The notes beneath the pieces are model-generated. The model did no database searches. It was given only the letters and a program-made list of their open reading frames with translations, and was not told where the DNA came from. Positions 16,314-23,783 of a stretch of DNA of 42,137 nt are shown one piece after another (within the stretch, counting starts at the first letter, position 1; every line of letters starts with the position of its first letter). Both the position numbers and the translations under genes were made by a program. This stretch comes from Streptomyces sp. NRRL WC-3618. GTDB taxonomy: Bacteria; Actinomycetota; Actinomycetes; Streptomycetales; Streptomycetaceae. Location of the stretch: the NCBI RefSeq assembly GCF_001280005.1, contig NZ_LGDW01000465.1:1-42137 (forward strand). Reading direction: 5' to 3'.

Positions 16314-17480
16314 TCACCCCCCGTCCGTGGCGTCGAAGACGCTGACGTCGTCCCGGTCGGCGGTGACACACACCCGCTCGCCCTTGCGCGGCGGTACAGC
16401 GGTGGTCTCGATCCGCAGCGGCGGCGTTCCCGGAGCGGCACCGTCCAGGCGAACGGTGATCCGGGTGAGTGAGCCGACGTAGACGGCCGTCTCGACGGTG
16501 CCGGTACAGCAGCCCTCCTCGGCACTGACCAGGCGCAGCTTGCCCGGCCGTACCGCGGCGCGCACGCTCTGTCCGGGCACGCAGGGGTGGGCGCGGGCCG
16601 TGAGCACACCGCCGGTGTCCAGCCGTACCTGGGTGCGGTCGTCCGCTCCACCGTCCTCGACCTTGCCGGTGAGGAAGTTGGCGGCGCCCAGGAAGTCGGC
16701 CACGAACGGGGTGCGGGGGCGTTCGAACAGGCCGCGGGGGGTGTCGAACTGCTCGATACGGCCGTCCTTCATGATGGCGATCCGGTCCGACAGGACGAGT
16801 GCTTCCTCCTGGTCGTGGGTGACGTAGACGACGGTCAGGCCGAGTTCGCGCTGGATGGACTTGATCTCGGTCTGCATCTGGTCGCGGAGCCGCTTGTCCA
16901 GCGCACCGAGCGGTTCGTCCATCAGGACGATCGGCGGGCGGTAGACCAGGACCCGGCACAGGGCGACCCGCTGCTGCTGCCCGCCGGAGAGTTCACGGGG
17001 TTTGCGGCCGGCGAACTTCGACAGGCCCGCCGCCTCCAGCGTCTCCCCGACCCGGCGGCGGATCTCCGCCTTGTCCACCCCTCGTAGTTGCAGGGGGAAG
17101 GCGACGTTCTCGGTGACGGTCATGTGCGGGAAGAGCAGGTACTGCTGGAAGACGAAGCCGAAGTCACGCTTGGCCGGATTGAGACCGGTGACGTCATGGC
17201 CGTCCACCGCGACGGAGCCGGAGTCGGGCTCGGTGAACCCGGCCAGCATCATCAGCGTGGTCGTCTTGCCGGAACCGGACGAGCCGAGGAAGGTGACGAA
17301 CTCACCGGCCGCGATCTCCATGTCCACGCCGTCGACCACCGTCGTCCCGGCGTAGGACTTGCGCAGTCCCGTCACCGACAGTGACTTGCCCGTCGGTGAG
17401 GAGGAGTGCGGGGCCAGGGCAGCGGCGAGGTCGTCGGCGGACAGCTTCGCGGCGGTCGGAGTCTGGGTGCGCTCAGGCAT
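16314..17480 (-). CDS. potA: Polyamine ABC transporter ATP-binding protein PotA-like
   Basis: Cytoplasmic ATPase that powers the importer. The start ATG at 17480 lies 8 bp inside the end of potD; longer frames are implausible. In 388 residues: Walker A GSSGSGKT (66-73), Q-loop FQQYLLFPH, signature LSGGQQQRV (164-172), Walker B VLMDEPLGALD (186-196), switch His in VTHDQEEAL, and a C-terminal TOBE region (about 290-375). Overlap with the neighbouring genes shows tight coupling in the operon. Confidence 0.93.
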   Translation of the reverse strand: MPERTQTPTAAKLSADDLAAALAPHSSSPTGKSLSVTGLRKSYAGTTVVDGVDMEIAAGEFVTFLGSSGSGKTTTLMMLAGFTEPDSGSVAVDGHDVTGLNPAKRDFGFVFQQYLLFPHMTVTENVAFPLQLRGVDKAEIRRRVGETLEAAGLSKFAGRKPRELSGGQQQRVALCRVLVYRPPIVLMDEPLGALDKRLRDQMQTEIKSIQRELGLTVVYVTHDQEEALVLSDRIAIMKDGRIEQFDTPRGLFERPRTPFVADFLGAANFLTGKVEDGGADDRTQVRLDTGGVLTARAHPCVPGQSVRAAVRPGKLRLVSAEEGCCTGTVETAVYVGSLTRITVRLDGAAPGTPPLRIETTAVPPRKGERVCVTADRDDVSVFDATDGG

Positions 17481-18567
17481 CGGCCCACTCCTGCCAGCGC
17501 TTGGTGACGGCGTCACGGTTCTTGTCCCACCAGACGGCGTCCGCGTCGAACCCGACCTTGAGGTTCTGCGGCGAGGTCGGCAGCGTGGCCAGGACATCCT
17601 CCGCGAGCAGTTTGATGGCGCCGGGGACGACCGGACCGTGCGGGAAGAGCTTGGCGAACGCCGCCTGCACCTCAGGACGCAGCGAGAAGTCGATCAGTTT
17701 GTAGGCCGCGTCCGTGTTGTCCGCGCCCTTCGGGATGCCCCAGCCGTTGGTCATCCTGCGGGCGCCGTTCCACTGGTAGGCGACCGGCATCCCCTGCTTG
17801 ATCAGATCGTCGGCGCGACCGCCCCACAGGCTGGTCGCGACGACCTCCTTGCGGCCGAGCAGGACGGCCGGCAGGGCGCCGGTGTTCCAGAACTTCTTCA
17901 CCCCGCCGCGGATCCGCGACATCGACGCGAAGGCCCGGTCCACGTCCAGGGGATACAGCCTGTCCAGCGGAACCCCGTCGGCCAGCAGCGCGAACTCCAG
18001 CTCCGGCAGGTCCACCTCCGCGCTCTGCAGCGAGCGGGGGCCGCTGAAGGCGTCCGTGTTCCAGAAGTCGGCCCAGTTCTTCGGGATCCGCTTGAGGCTG
18101 TCCGTGCGGTAGGCCATCAAGCTGCACCACACGTTCTTGCCGACCGCGTGCTCCGGCAGGTTGTGCTCCGCGATCCCGGCGCCCTTGACGTTCTTCAGCC
18201 GGTCGTGGTCCACCGGCTCCAGACACTCCAGCCTCGTCATCTTCTGGAAGTTCAGCAGCGTGTTGTCCAGCAGGTCCACCTGCGGACGGCCCTGCTTGAC
18301 CTGGGCGATGATCTGCGCCGACTGGTAGTTGACCGTCGTGACCGTGATGCCGGTCTCCTTGGTGAACGGCTCGTAGATCGCCTTCGTCAAGGCGTCGTTG
18401 TAGGTGCCGCCGCTGTTGCTGACGACGAGCCTCTTCTTGCCGCCGCCCGACGAACCGCGGCTGTCGCCGGTGCCCATGAGGGTGCCGCAGCCGGTCACCG
18501 CGGTGGCGGCGGCCAGCGCGCCTGCGGTGCGGAGTACGGTTCTGCGGCCTATCCGGTTGTCTTCCAT
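17473..18567 (-). CDS. potD: Polyamine-binding lipoprotein PotD-like (Tat-exported)
   Basis: Extracellular solute-binding protein of the spermidine/putrescine class. The N-terminus has a twin-arginine (Arg8-Arg9), hydrophobic stretch and lipobox ending at Cys27 (AVTGC). The mature protein (about 338 residues) has family features, including VSNSGGTYNDALTKAIYEPFTKETG and YRTDSLKRIPKNWADFW. ATG at 18567 with GGAGGCGCC upstream. It starts a potDABC-oxidase-dehydrogenase operon and lies 118 bp behind the HAD gene, so it may have its own promoter. In that gap the plus strand has a G-rich run (18618-18634). Ligand (putrescine, spermidine or another cation) is not decided by sequence. Confidence 0.9.
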   Translation of the reverse strand: MEDNRIGRRTVLRTAGALAAATAVTGCGTLMGTGDSRGSSGGGKKRLVVSNSGGTYNDALTKAIYEPFTKETGITVTTVNYQSAQIIAQVKQGRPQVDLLDNTLLNFQKMTRLECLEPVDHDRLKNVKGAGIAEHNLPEHAVGKNVWCSLMAYRTDSLKRIPKNWADFWNTDAFSGPRSLQSAEVDLPELEFALLADGVPLDRLYPLDVDRAFASMSRIRGGVKKFWNTGALPAVLLGRKEVVATSLWGGRADDLIKQGMPVAYQWNGARRMTNGWGIPKGADNTDAAYKLIDFSLRPEVQAAFAKLFPHGPVVPGAIKLLAEDVLATLPTSPQNLKVGFDADAVWWDKNRDAVTKRWQEWADA

Positions 18568-18685
18568 CGGGCGCCTCCTGGCGGTGGTGGTGAATGCGGG
18601 GGAACGGAAATCGCTGAGGTGGGGGGTGGGGGGTCCTTCGGTGCTGTCCGTGCGGGACGAGGGGCGTCGTGAGGTGCGTCGTGAG

Positions 18686-19366
18686 TCAGATGCCGAGCAT
18701 GGTGTTGAGGTCGTCGAGCGACTTCACGGTCACGTAGTCGTAGCCGTGGGTCACCGGGTCGCAGCCGCGGTCCAGGAGGATGAGGTTGCGGAAGCCCATG
18801 TCGTGCATCGGCATCAGGTCGTAGCGGGTGTGCGAGGAGACGTGCACGAAGTCCTCGGGGGACGCGTCGAGCTGGTCGAGCATGTACTCGAACGCGGCGT
18901 ACCGGGGCTTGTAGTAGCCGGCCTGCTCCGCGGTGAAGACCGCGTGGAAGTCCGCCCCGAGCCGGGGCACGGTCTCCTCCAGGAAGTCGTCTCCGGCGTT
19001 GGACAGGATCACCAGCTTGTAGTTCTCGCCCATCTTCTTCAGCGGTTCCGGCACGTCGGCGTGCGGGCCCCAGCTGCGGACGCCGTCGGCGAACCGCTTG
19101 CCCGCGTCCGGGGCGGCCTTGACGCCCCACTTGCGGCAGACCCCCTCGAAGGCGTCCTGCAGCGTCTGCTCGTAGGGGTAGTACTCGCCGCAGACCGAGT
19201 CGTAGCGGTAGCCGCGGAACTCCTTCACGAACTGGTCCCAGTGCTCAGCGGGGATCTGGTCGCCGACGAGCTCACGCGTGATGGGGGTCATCGGCCACTC
19301 GATCAACGTGCCGTAGCAGTCGAACGACACGTACTTCGGGCGGAACTGAAGCGAGGGAATGGGCAT
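18686..19366 (-). CDS. Haloacid dehalogenase type II family hydrolase
   Basis: A HAD-superfamily hydrolase of the L-2-haloacid dehalogenase type. 226 residues, ATG at 19366 with AGGAG upstream. Nucleophile Asp in VSFDCYGTLIEW (about residue 16), motif II Ser in LVILSNAGDD (about 117), Lys in GYYKPRYAAFEY (about 152), and SHTRYDLMPMHDMGF near 180. True dehalogenation is not implied: members next to amine-catabolic genes may act on another small carboxylate. It lies between the SolA-like oxidase and potD genes on the same strand, so it probably belongs to that transcript. Confidence 0.85.
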   Translation of the reverse strand: MPIPSLQFRPKYVSFDCYGTLIEWPMTPITRELVGDQIPAEHWDQFVKEFRGYRYDSVCGEYYPYEQTLQDAFEGVCRKWGVKAAPDAGKRFADGVRSWGPHADVPEPLKKMGENYKLVILSNAGDDFLEETVPRLGADFHAVFTAEQAGYYKPRYAAFEYMLDQLDASPEDFVHVSSHTRYDLMPMHDMGFRNLILLDRGCDPVTHGYDYVTVKSLDDLNTMLGI

Positions 19367-19484
19367 GAGGATGCTCCTGTCTTCTGCTGGAAGGAACTGA
19401 TGACGGCCCGGTGCGCGCGCTTTCGGGCATGCTCATGACAGAGACGTCGAGTTGGGGTGGCGGTGCCGTCGACATCGCCGGGGG

Positions 19485-20621
19485 TCAGGTGGCGCCGACT
19501 CCTGCCGGAGCGAGGAAGTCGACGGGGTGCTCCGTGGTGCCGTCGAGAGCCAGGTCGGCGGCGATCTCTCCCATCGCGGGCGAGAACTTGAAGCCGCTGC
19601 CGGAGAATCCGGCCAGGACGATGATGTCGTCCTCGCCGGGGAGATGACCGACGAGCGGGTTTCCGGAGTCGGTGTAGCCCTCCATGTAGGCCGACATCCT
19701 GATGGGGTCGGGGTTCAGGTCGGGCATGAGTTCACCGATGAGCTCGCGAAAGGTGCCGAGTTCTTCGGGGCGGACCGTACGGTCGAGCCGTTCGGGCTCG
19801 GGCACCGGCGCATGGTATTTGACCGAGAGACCGAGCTTGACGGAGATGCCGTCGGGCGACGGGATGCCGAAGCAGTCGTGGGGTGTGGCGCGTACGAAGG
19901 GAGGGGCCCCGTCCGCGAACCAGTCGTGGCGCGTGGGCAGGTGCCAGGAGCAGACCACCCGGCGGACATCGACGGTCCGGGGGAGGCCCGGGAGCAGGGT
20001 GTTGATCCAGGGGCCCACGGTCACCACGGCGGCGTCCACGTGGTCCGTGCCCTGGTCGGTGACGATCCGCACGCCGCCGCCCGCCGCCGGGACGACCTCG
20101 CGCACCGTGGTGTAGCGGTGCAGCCGGGCACCCAGTTGCCCGGCACGGGCGGCGGCGGCCTGGATCGACGCCTCCGGCCTGATGACGGCGCCCAACCGGT
20201 CGTGGACGGCGGTGTGTCCGTCCGGGAGCCGGTGCTGCGGGTAGCGGCGGGCGAGTTCCTCCCGGTCCAGCACCTCGTGATCCAGCCCATGGGCGGCGCT
20301 GGTGGAGAGGAGGAGGCGTGCGGACGGTGAGGCGGCCTCGCCCATCACGAGGCAGCCGCTACGGCGTCGCAGCGACCGGCCGGTCTCCGCCTGGAGCTGC
20401 TCCCACAGCCCGTCCGCGAGCCGCAGCAGCGGAATGTACCCGGGTTCGCCGAGGTGGGCGGCCCGGAAGATGCGGCTCTCGCCCCCGGCCGCGCCGCGGT
20501 CGTGACCCGGCGCGTACCGGTCGTAGCCGATGACCTCGGCTCCGCGGGCCGCCAGCCGCCACATGGCCTGGCTGCCCATGCTGCCGGCACCGATCACGGC
20601 GACGCGCTTCGGACTGCGCAT
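19485..20621 (-). CDS. Monomeric sarcosine/N-methyl-tryptophan oxidase-like FAD enzyme (SolA-like)
   Basis: An oxidase or dehydrogenase of secondary (N-methyl) amines; 378 residues, ATG at 20621 with AAAGGAG upstream. FAD site VAVIGAGSMGSQAMWRLAARGAEV (about 5-28), GGESRIFR, and the C-terminal GFSGSGFKFSPAMGEIA motif are typical of MSOX/MTOX/SolA. The Cys that binds flavin covalently in those enzymes (Cys315 region) is replaced here by Met313 (AYMEGYTDSG), so FAD is probably not covalently bound through this site. It is divergent from the second PucR gene across 277 bp, so it is probably the first gene under PucR-2 control. Substrate unknown. Confidence 0.85.
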   Translation of the reverse strand: MRSPKRVAVIGAGSMGSQAMWRLAARGAEVIGYDRYAPGHDRGAAGGESRIFRAAHLGEPGYIPLLRLADGLWEQLQAETGRSLRRRSGCLVMGEAASPSARLLLSTSAAHGLDHEVLDREELARRYPQHRLPDGHTAVHDRLGAVIRPEASIQAAAARAGQLGARLHRYTTVREVVPAAGGGVRIVTDQGTDHVDAAVVTVGPWINTLLPGLPRTVDVRRVVCSWHLPTRHDWFADGAPPFVRATPHDCFGIPSPDGISVKLGLSVKYHAPVPEPERLDRTVRPEELGTFRELIGELMPDLNPDPIRMSAYMEGYTDSGNPLVGHLPGEDDIIVLAGFSGSGFKFSPAMGEIAADLALDGTTEHPVDFLAPAGVGAT

Positions 20622-20898
20622 GAGGTCGCTCCTTTCGATGGTGTGGCCTGGTGGCAGTGGAGCCCCAGTACGGTGCGGACACCGTGCGGACCCTTCCGGT
20701 TCGGGTTCCGTTGGGGATGGCGTTCACTTTCGTCCTGGGGGAACGTGCAGGTCAACCCACACTGTGTTCCACCTTGGGCCCTTCTTGAGACGGTCTGTCA
20801 CTGCGGACCGCCGGGCCGCACGAAATGCCGGCACCCCCTTGTCAGGCTGAGTGGCCGGTGCGAGGGTGAGCCGATCCCCTCGGCTGAAAGCACCCCCT

Positions 20899-22527
20899 AT
20901 GCCGCCCAGACATCCCGCAACCGGGCACTTCCCCACCATCGCGGAGGTACTGCGCCTGCCCGTGCTCGCCGAAGGGATGCCGCGCGTGCTGGCCGGGGAG
21001 ACACAGCTGGGCAGGGCGGTGCGCTGGGTACATGTCACCGAGCTGCTCAACCCCGCCGACTTCCTGGAGGGCGGCGAGCTGGTGCTGACGACCGGCATGC
21101 CGTATCCCGAGGACGCCTCCGAGCTGCGCGGCTACGTCGACCAGCTCGCCGACGTCGGCGCGGCCGGTCTGATCGTGGAGCTCGGCTACCGGTACCGGAA
21201 GGTGCCCCACGAGCTGGTGGCGGCGTGCCGGGCCCGTGAAGTACCGCTGGTCGAGCTGGCCCGTGGCGTCCGGTTCATCGACGTCACGCAGACGGTGCAC
21301 GCGCTCATCCTCGACGCCCAGGGAGCCCTGCTGCGTCGCGGGAGGGACATCCAGGACATTTTCACCGCCCTGACGCTGCGGGGCGCGGACCCCGAGGAGC
21401 TGGTGCACACCACCGCGGAACTCACCGGAGCCCCCGTGGTGCTGGAGGACCTCAACCACCGGGTCCTGATGTGCGAGCTGCTCGGCCGCCCGTACGAGCC
21501 GGTGGTGTCGGCCTGGTCGCGGCGTTCGCGGGCCGCCCCGACGCCGGAGAGGATCACACCGAGCGGCCCGGAGGGGTGGCTGATCGCGCCGGTGCAGGAC
21601 CACCACGGACTGTGGGGGCGGCTGGTCCTGCTGGAGGGCCGGCTGAACGCCGAGCCCGACCCGGAACACGTCCTGGTGCTGGAGCGCGCGGTGGTCGCGC
21701 TGACCATGGCACGCCTGGCCGGACCGGCCTGGTGGGAGCGCCGGGCCCACCGCTCCGTACTGCGGGACCTGTACGAACGGCGCTTCCGTTCCCCCGCGGA
21801 CGCGCGCGCCCGCGCCGAGGCACTGGGGCTTCCGGCCTTCGGGCACCGGCTCTTCGCCGTGGTCATCCGCCATACGTACACCGGCGCCGAGGGTGAGCAC
21901 CTCGACGAACGGATCGCGAAGGCGCTGGCGCCCACCAACGTCCGCGCCCTGATCGGCGAGACGGCGCCGGGCAGGATCGGCGTACTTCTGGCACTGGCAC
22001 AGGCGAGCGCCTGGCAGCCGGTCGCCGAGCGGATCGGCCGCCTGACCCGGGAGGAGCTGGGACCGGAGGCCGTCGTCGCCGTCGGCCCCGGGGTGACCGA
22101 CCTCTCCGGGATCGCCCGGTCGTGGCAGGAGGCCGAGCAGACGGCCGAGGCCATCACACCGGCCTCCCCGGAGCGGTGGTTCTACGTCCCCGCCGACGTC
22201 CGGCTGCCCGAGTTGCTGGGCGTCCTGCGGGCGGACACCCGCCTGCAGCGGTACGCGGAACGGCAACTGACCCGCCTCATCGAGCACGACGACCGCAACA
22301 ACGGCGATCTGCTCCCGGCACTGCGCGCCTATCTGGCGGCGGCCGGGAACAAGTCGGTCGCGGCGAAACGCGCCGGCATGTCCCGGCAGGCGTACTACCA
22401 GCGACTCCACACCATCGAACGCCTCCTCGGCTGCGACCTGGAATCAGGCCTGCAACGCACCTCCCTGCACGTCGCGGTGCTGGTCCTGGACGCAGAAGAA
22501 GCAACTGCTCCCGGCGCGGCTTCCTGA
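20899..22527 (+). CDS. PucR-family transcriptional regulator (PucR-2)
   Basis: Second regulator of the amine locus, 542 residues from ATG 20899; a GTG at 20851 would add 16 residues of poor quality. PucR sensory domain about 13-130 (TIAEVLRLPVLAEGMPRVLAGE, LEGGELVLTTGMPYPEDA), a GGDEF-like middle region, and a C-terminal helix-turn-helix (YLAAAGNKSVAAKRAGMSRQAYYQRLHTIERLL). It is closely related to PucR-1 over its whole length. It is divergent from the SolA-like gene. The 277-bp gap 20622-20898 has a short GTGCGGAC direct repeat (20674-20681 and 20688-20695) but no clear operator. The ribosome site is weak. Confidence 0.9.
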   Translation: MPPRHPATGHFPTIAEVLRLPVLAEGMPRVLAGETQLGRAVRWVHVTELLNPADFLEGGELVLTTGMPYPEDASELRGYVDQLADVGAAGLIVELGYRYRKVPHELVAACRAREVPLVELARGVRFIDVTQTVHALILDAQGALLRRGRDIQDIFTALTLRGADPEELVHTTAELTGAPVVLEDLNHRVLMCELLGRPYEPVVSAWSRRSRAAPTPERITPSGPEGWLIAPVQDHHGLWGRLVLLEGRLNAEPDPEHVLVLERAVVALTMARLAGPAWWERRAHRSVLRDLYERRFRSPADARARAEALGLPAFGHRLFAVVIRHTYTGAEGEHLDERIAKALAPTNVRALIGETAPGRIGVLLALAQASAWQPVAERIGRLTREELGPEAVVAVGPGVTDLSGIARSWQEAEQTAEAITPASPERWFYVPADVRLPELLGVLRADTRLQRYAERQLTRLIEHDDRNNGDLLPALRAYLAAAGNKSVAAKRAGMSRQAYYQRLHTIERLLGCDLESGLQRTSLHVAVLVLDAEEATAPGAAS

Positions 22528-22569
22528 GATCGCGCCCGGGTGGACCACGCCACCCAGGTCCAAGCGACG

Positions 22570-22842
22570 TCGACCGCGTGCTCGTGACGAACGCGGCGGC
22601 TGCGGGCGACAGGCTGCCGCGGCGGCTGACGAGGGCGATGTCCAAGGTGGTTTCCGGCTCGATGTACAGGACGCGGGCGCCCAGTCGCCGGGCGACGTCC
22701 TGCCAGACATCCGTGACCACCGCGTGCCCGACCCCGGCCAGTACCAGGGCATGAGCGACACGCGGTGCCCGGTCTCGGCGGCCACGGTGAACTCGATGCC
22801 TGCTCGCGCGTTCATACGCGCCCTCTGCCCCTCAAGAAATCA
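22570..22842 (-). pseudogene. LysR-family regulator remnant, C-terminal fragment with one-base deletion
   Basis: The minus strand reads as the end of a LysR effector domain: AGIEFTVAAETGHRVSLM in one frame, then ALVLAGVGHAVVTDVWQDV, IEPETTLDIALVSRRG and LSPAAAAFV in the next. The two join if a single G is restored near 22751. The N-terminal helix-turn-helix is absent and there is no start or clean stop. The rest of the 409-bp gap 22528-22936 has no other gene. Confidence 0.7.
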
Positions 22843-22936
22843 ACCGACGACTCGATTGGTGCCATGATCGATCAGGATGCCCGCGTTCCGAGGTCGTCTT
22901 GGACATGGGTGCAGGTGATTCGACAGGGAGAGTTCA

Positions 22937-23722
22937 GTGACCGTTCTCGATGGGATCCTCGCGGGAGTTCGCGAGGACCTGGAACAACGCAAGAGTGCGA
23001 CGCCGTTGGCGGAACTGCGCGCCAGGGCAGCGGACGCGGCACCCGCGCTCGACCCCCTGCCCGCCTTCCGCGCGCCCGGGGTGTCCATCATCGCCGAGGT
23101 GAAGCGAAAGAGCCCCAGCAAGGGCGCACTGGCGGACATCCCCGACCCCGCGTCGCTCGCGGCCCAGTACGCCGCCGGCGGTGCCGCCGCGATCAGCGTG
23201 CTCACCGAGGGCAGGCGTTTCGGCGGTTCCCTCGCAGATCTGGACGCCGTACGTGCCCGGGTCGATGTTCCCGTCCTGCGCAAGGACTTCATCGTCGACC
23301 CCTATCAGCTGTGGGAAGCTCGCGCACACGGCGCCGATCTCGCGCTTCTCATGGTCGTGTCGCTGGATGACGCCCAGCTCAAGGACTTGATGGGGCTCTG
23401 CGCGGAGTTGGGTCTCACGCCGCTCGTGGAGGCGCATACGGCCGACGAGGTACGGCGCGCCGCCGCCGCCGGCGCTGAGCTTCTCGGCATCAACGCTCGG
23501 GACCTGACAACGCTGGACGTCAACCGCGCCGTGTTCGCCGACCTCGTGGCAGGCATCCCCGAAGGCACGGTCCGGGTCGCGGAATCAGGAGTGACGGGCC
23601 CCGAGGACGTCGCGGAGTACCGCGGCTGGGGAGCCGACGTGGTACTGGTCGGCGAGGCGCTGGTCCGCTCGGGCGACCCGAGCACCGCCGTACGCGAGTT
23701 CATCGGCGCGGCCGGGGCGTGA
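22937..23722 (+). CDS. trpC: Indole-3-glycerol-phosphate synthase
   Basis: Cytosolic (beta/alpha)8 enzyme that closes the indole ring in tryptophan biosynthesis. 261 residues, GTG at 22937 after GGGAGA. Motifs: IIAEVKRKSPSKG (catalytic Lys), ISVLTEGRRFGGSL, VPVLRKDFIVDPYQ (catalytic Lys), ALLMVV, LVEAHTADE, LGINARDLTTLDV, VAESGV. All active-site stretches are intact. No other trp gene is nearby: the flanks are the LysR remnant and the terminator at 23739. Streptomyces often carry two trpC copies; this isolated one may be an extra copy or one that left a biosynthetic cluster. Confidence 0.95.
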   Translation: MTVLDGILAGVREDLEQRKSATPLAELRARAADAAPALDPLPAFRAPGVSIIAEVKRKSPSKGALADIPDPASLAAQYAAGGAAAISVLTEGRRFGGSLADLDAVRARVDVPVLRKDFIVDPYQLWEARAHGADLALLMVVSLDDAQLKDLMGLCAELGLTPLVEAHTADEVRRAAAAGAELLGINARDLTTLDVNRAVFADLVAGIPEGTVRVAESGVTGPEDVAEYRGWGADVVLVGEALVRSGDPSTAVREFIGAAGA

Positions 23723-23738
23723 TCACCCCGCGCGAGAT

Positions 23739-23772
23739 CCGAGAGCCCGGCGACGGCCCGCCGGGCTCTCGG
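23739..23772. terminator. Bidirectional hairpin between trpC and GH92-2
   Basis: A perfect 14-bp stem (23739-23752 with 23759-23772) and 6-nt loop in the 61-bp convergent gap. It serves both genes. Confidence 0.9.
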
Positions 23773-23783
23773 AGGGAAGGCGG

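Noticed and set aside
18618..18634. G-rich run between the HAD and potD genes as a G-quadruplex switch
   Set aside because: It has two or three G tracts in a very GC-rich genome, on the non-coding strand. Evidence is too weak for a feature.
22864..22936. Possible trp leader peptide before trpC (TGG ACA TGG at 22900-22908 in an ATG frame)
   Set aside because: The frame has no stop before trpC, and no competing hairpins or terminator are visible. Two Trp codons alone are not enough.
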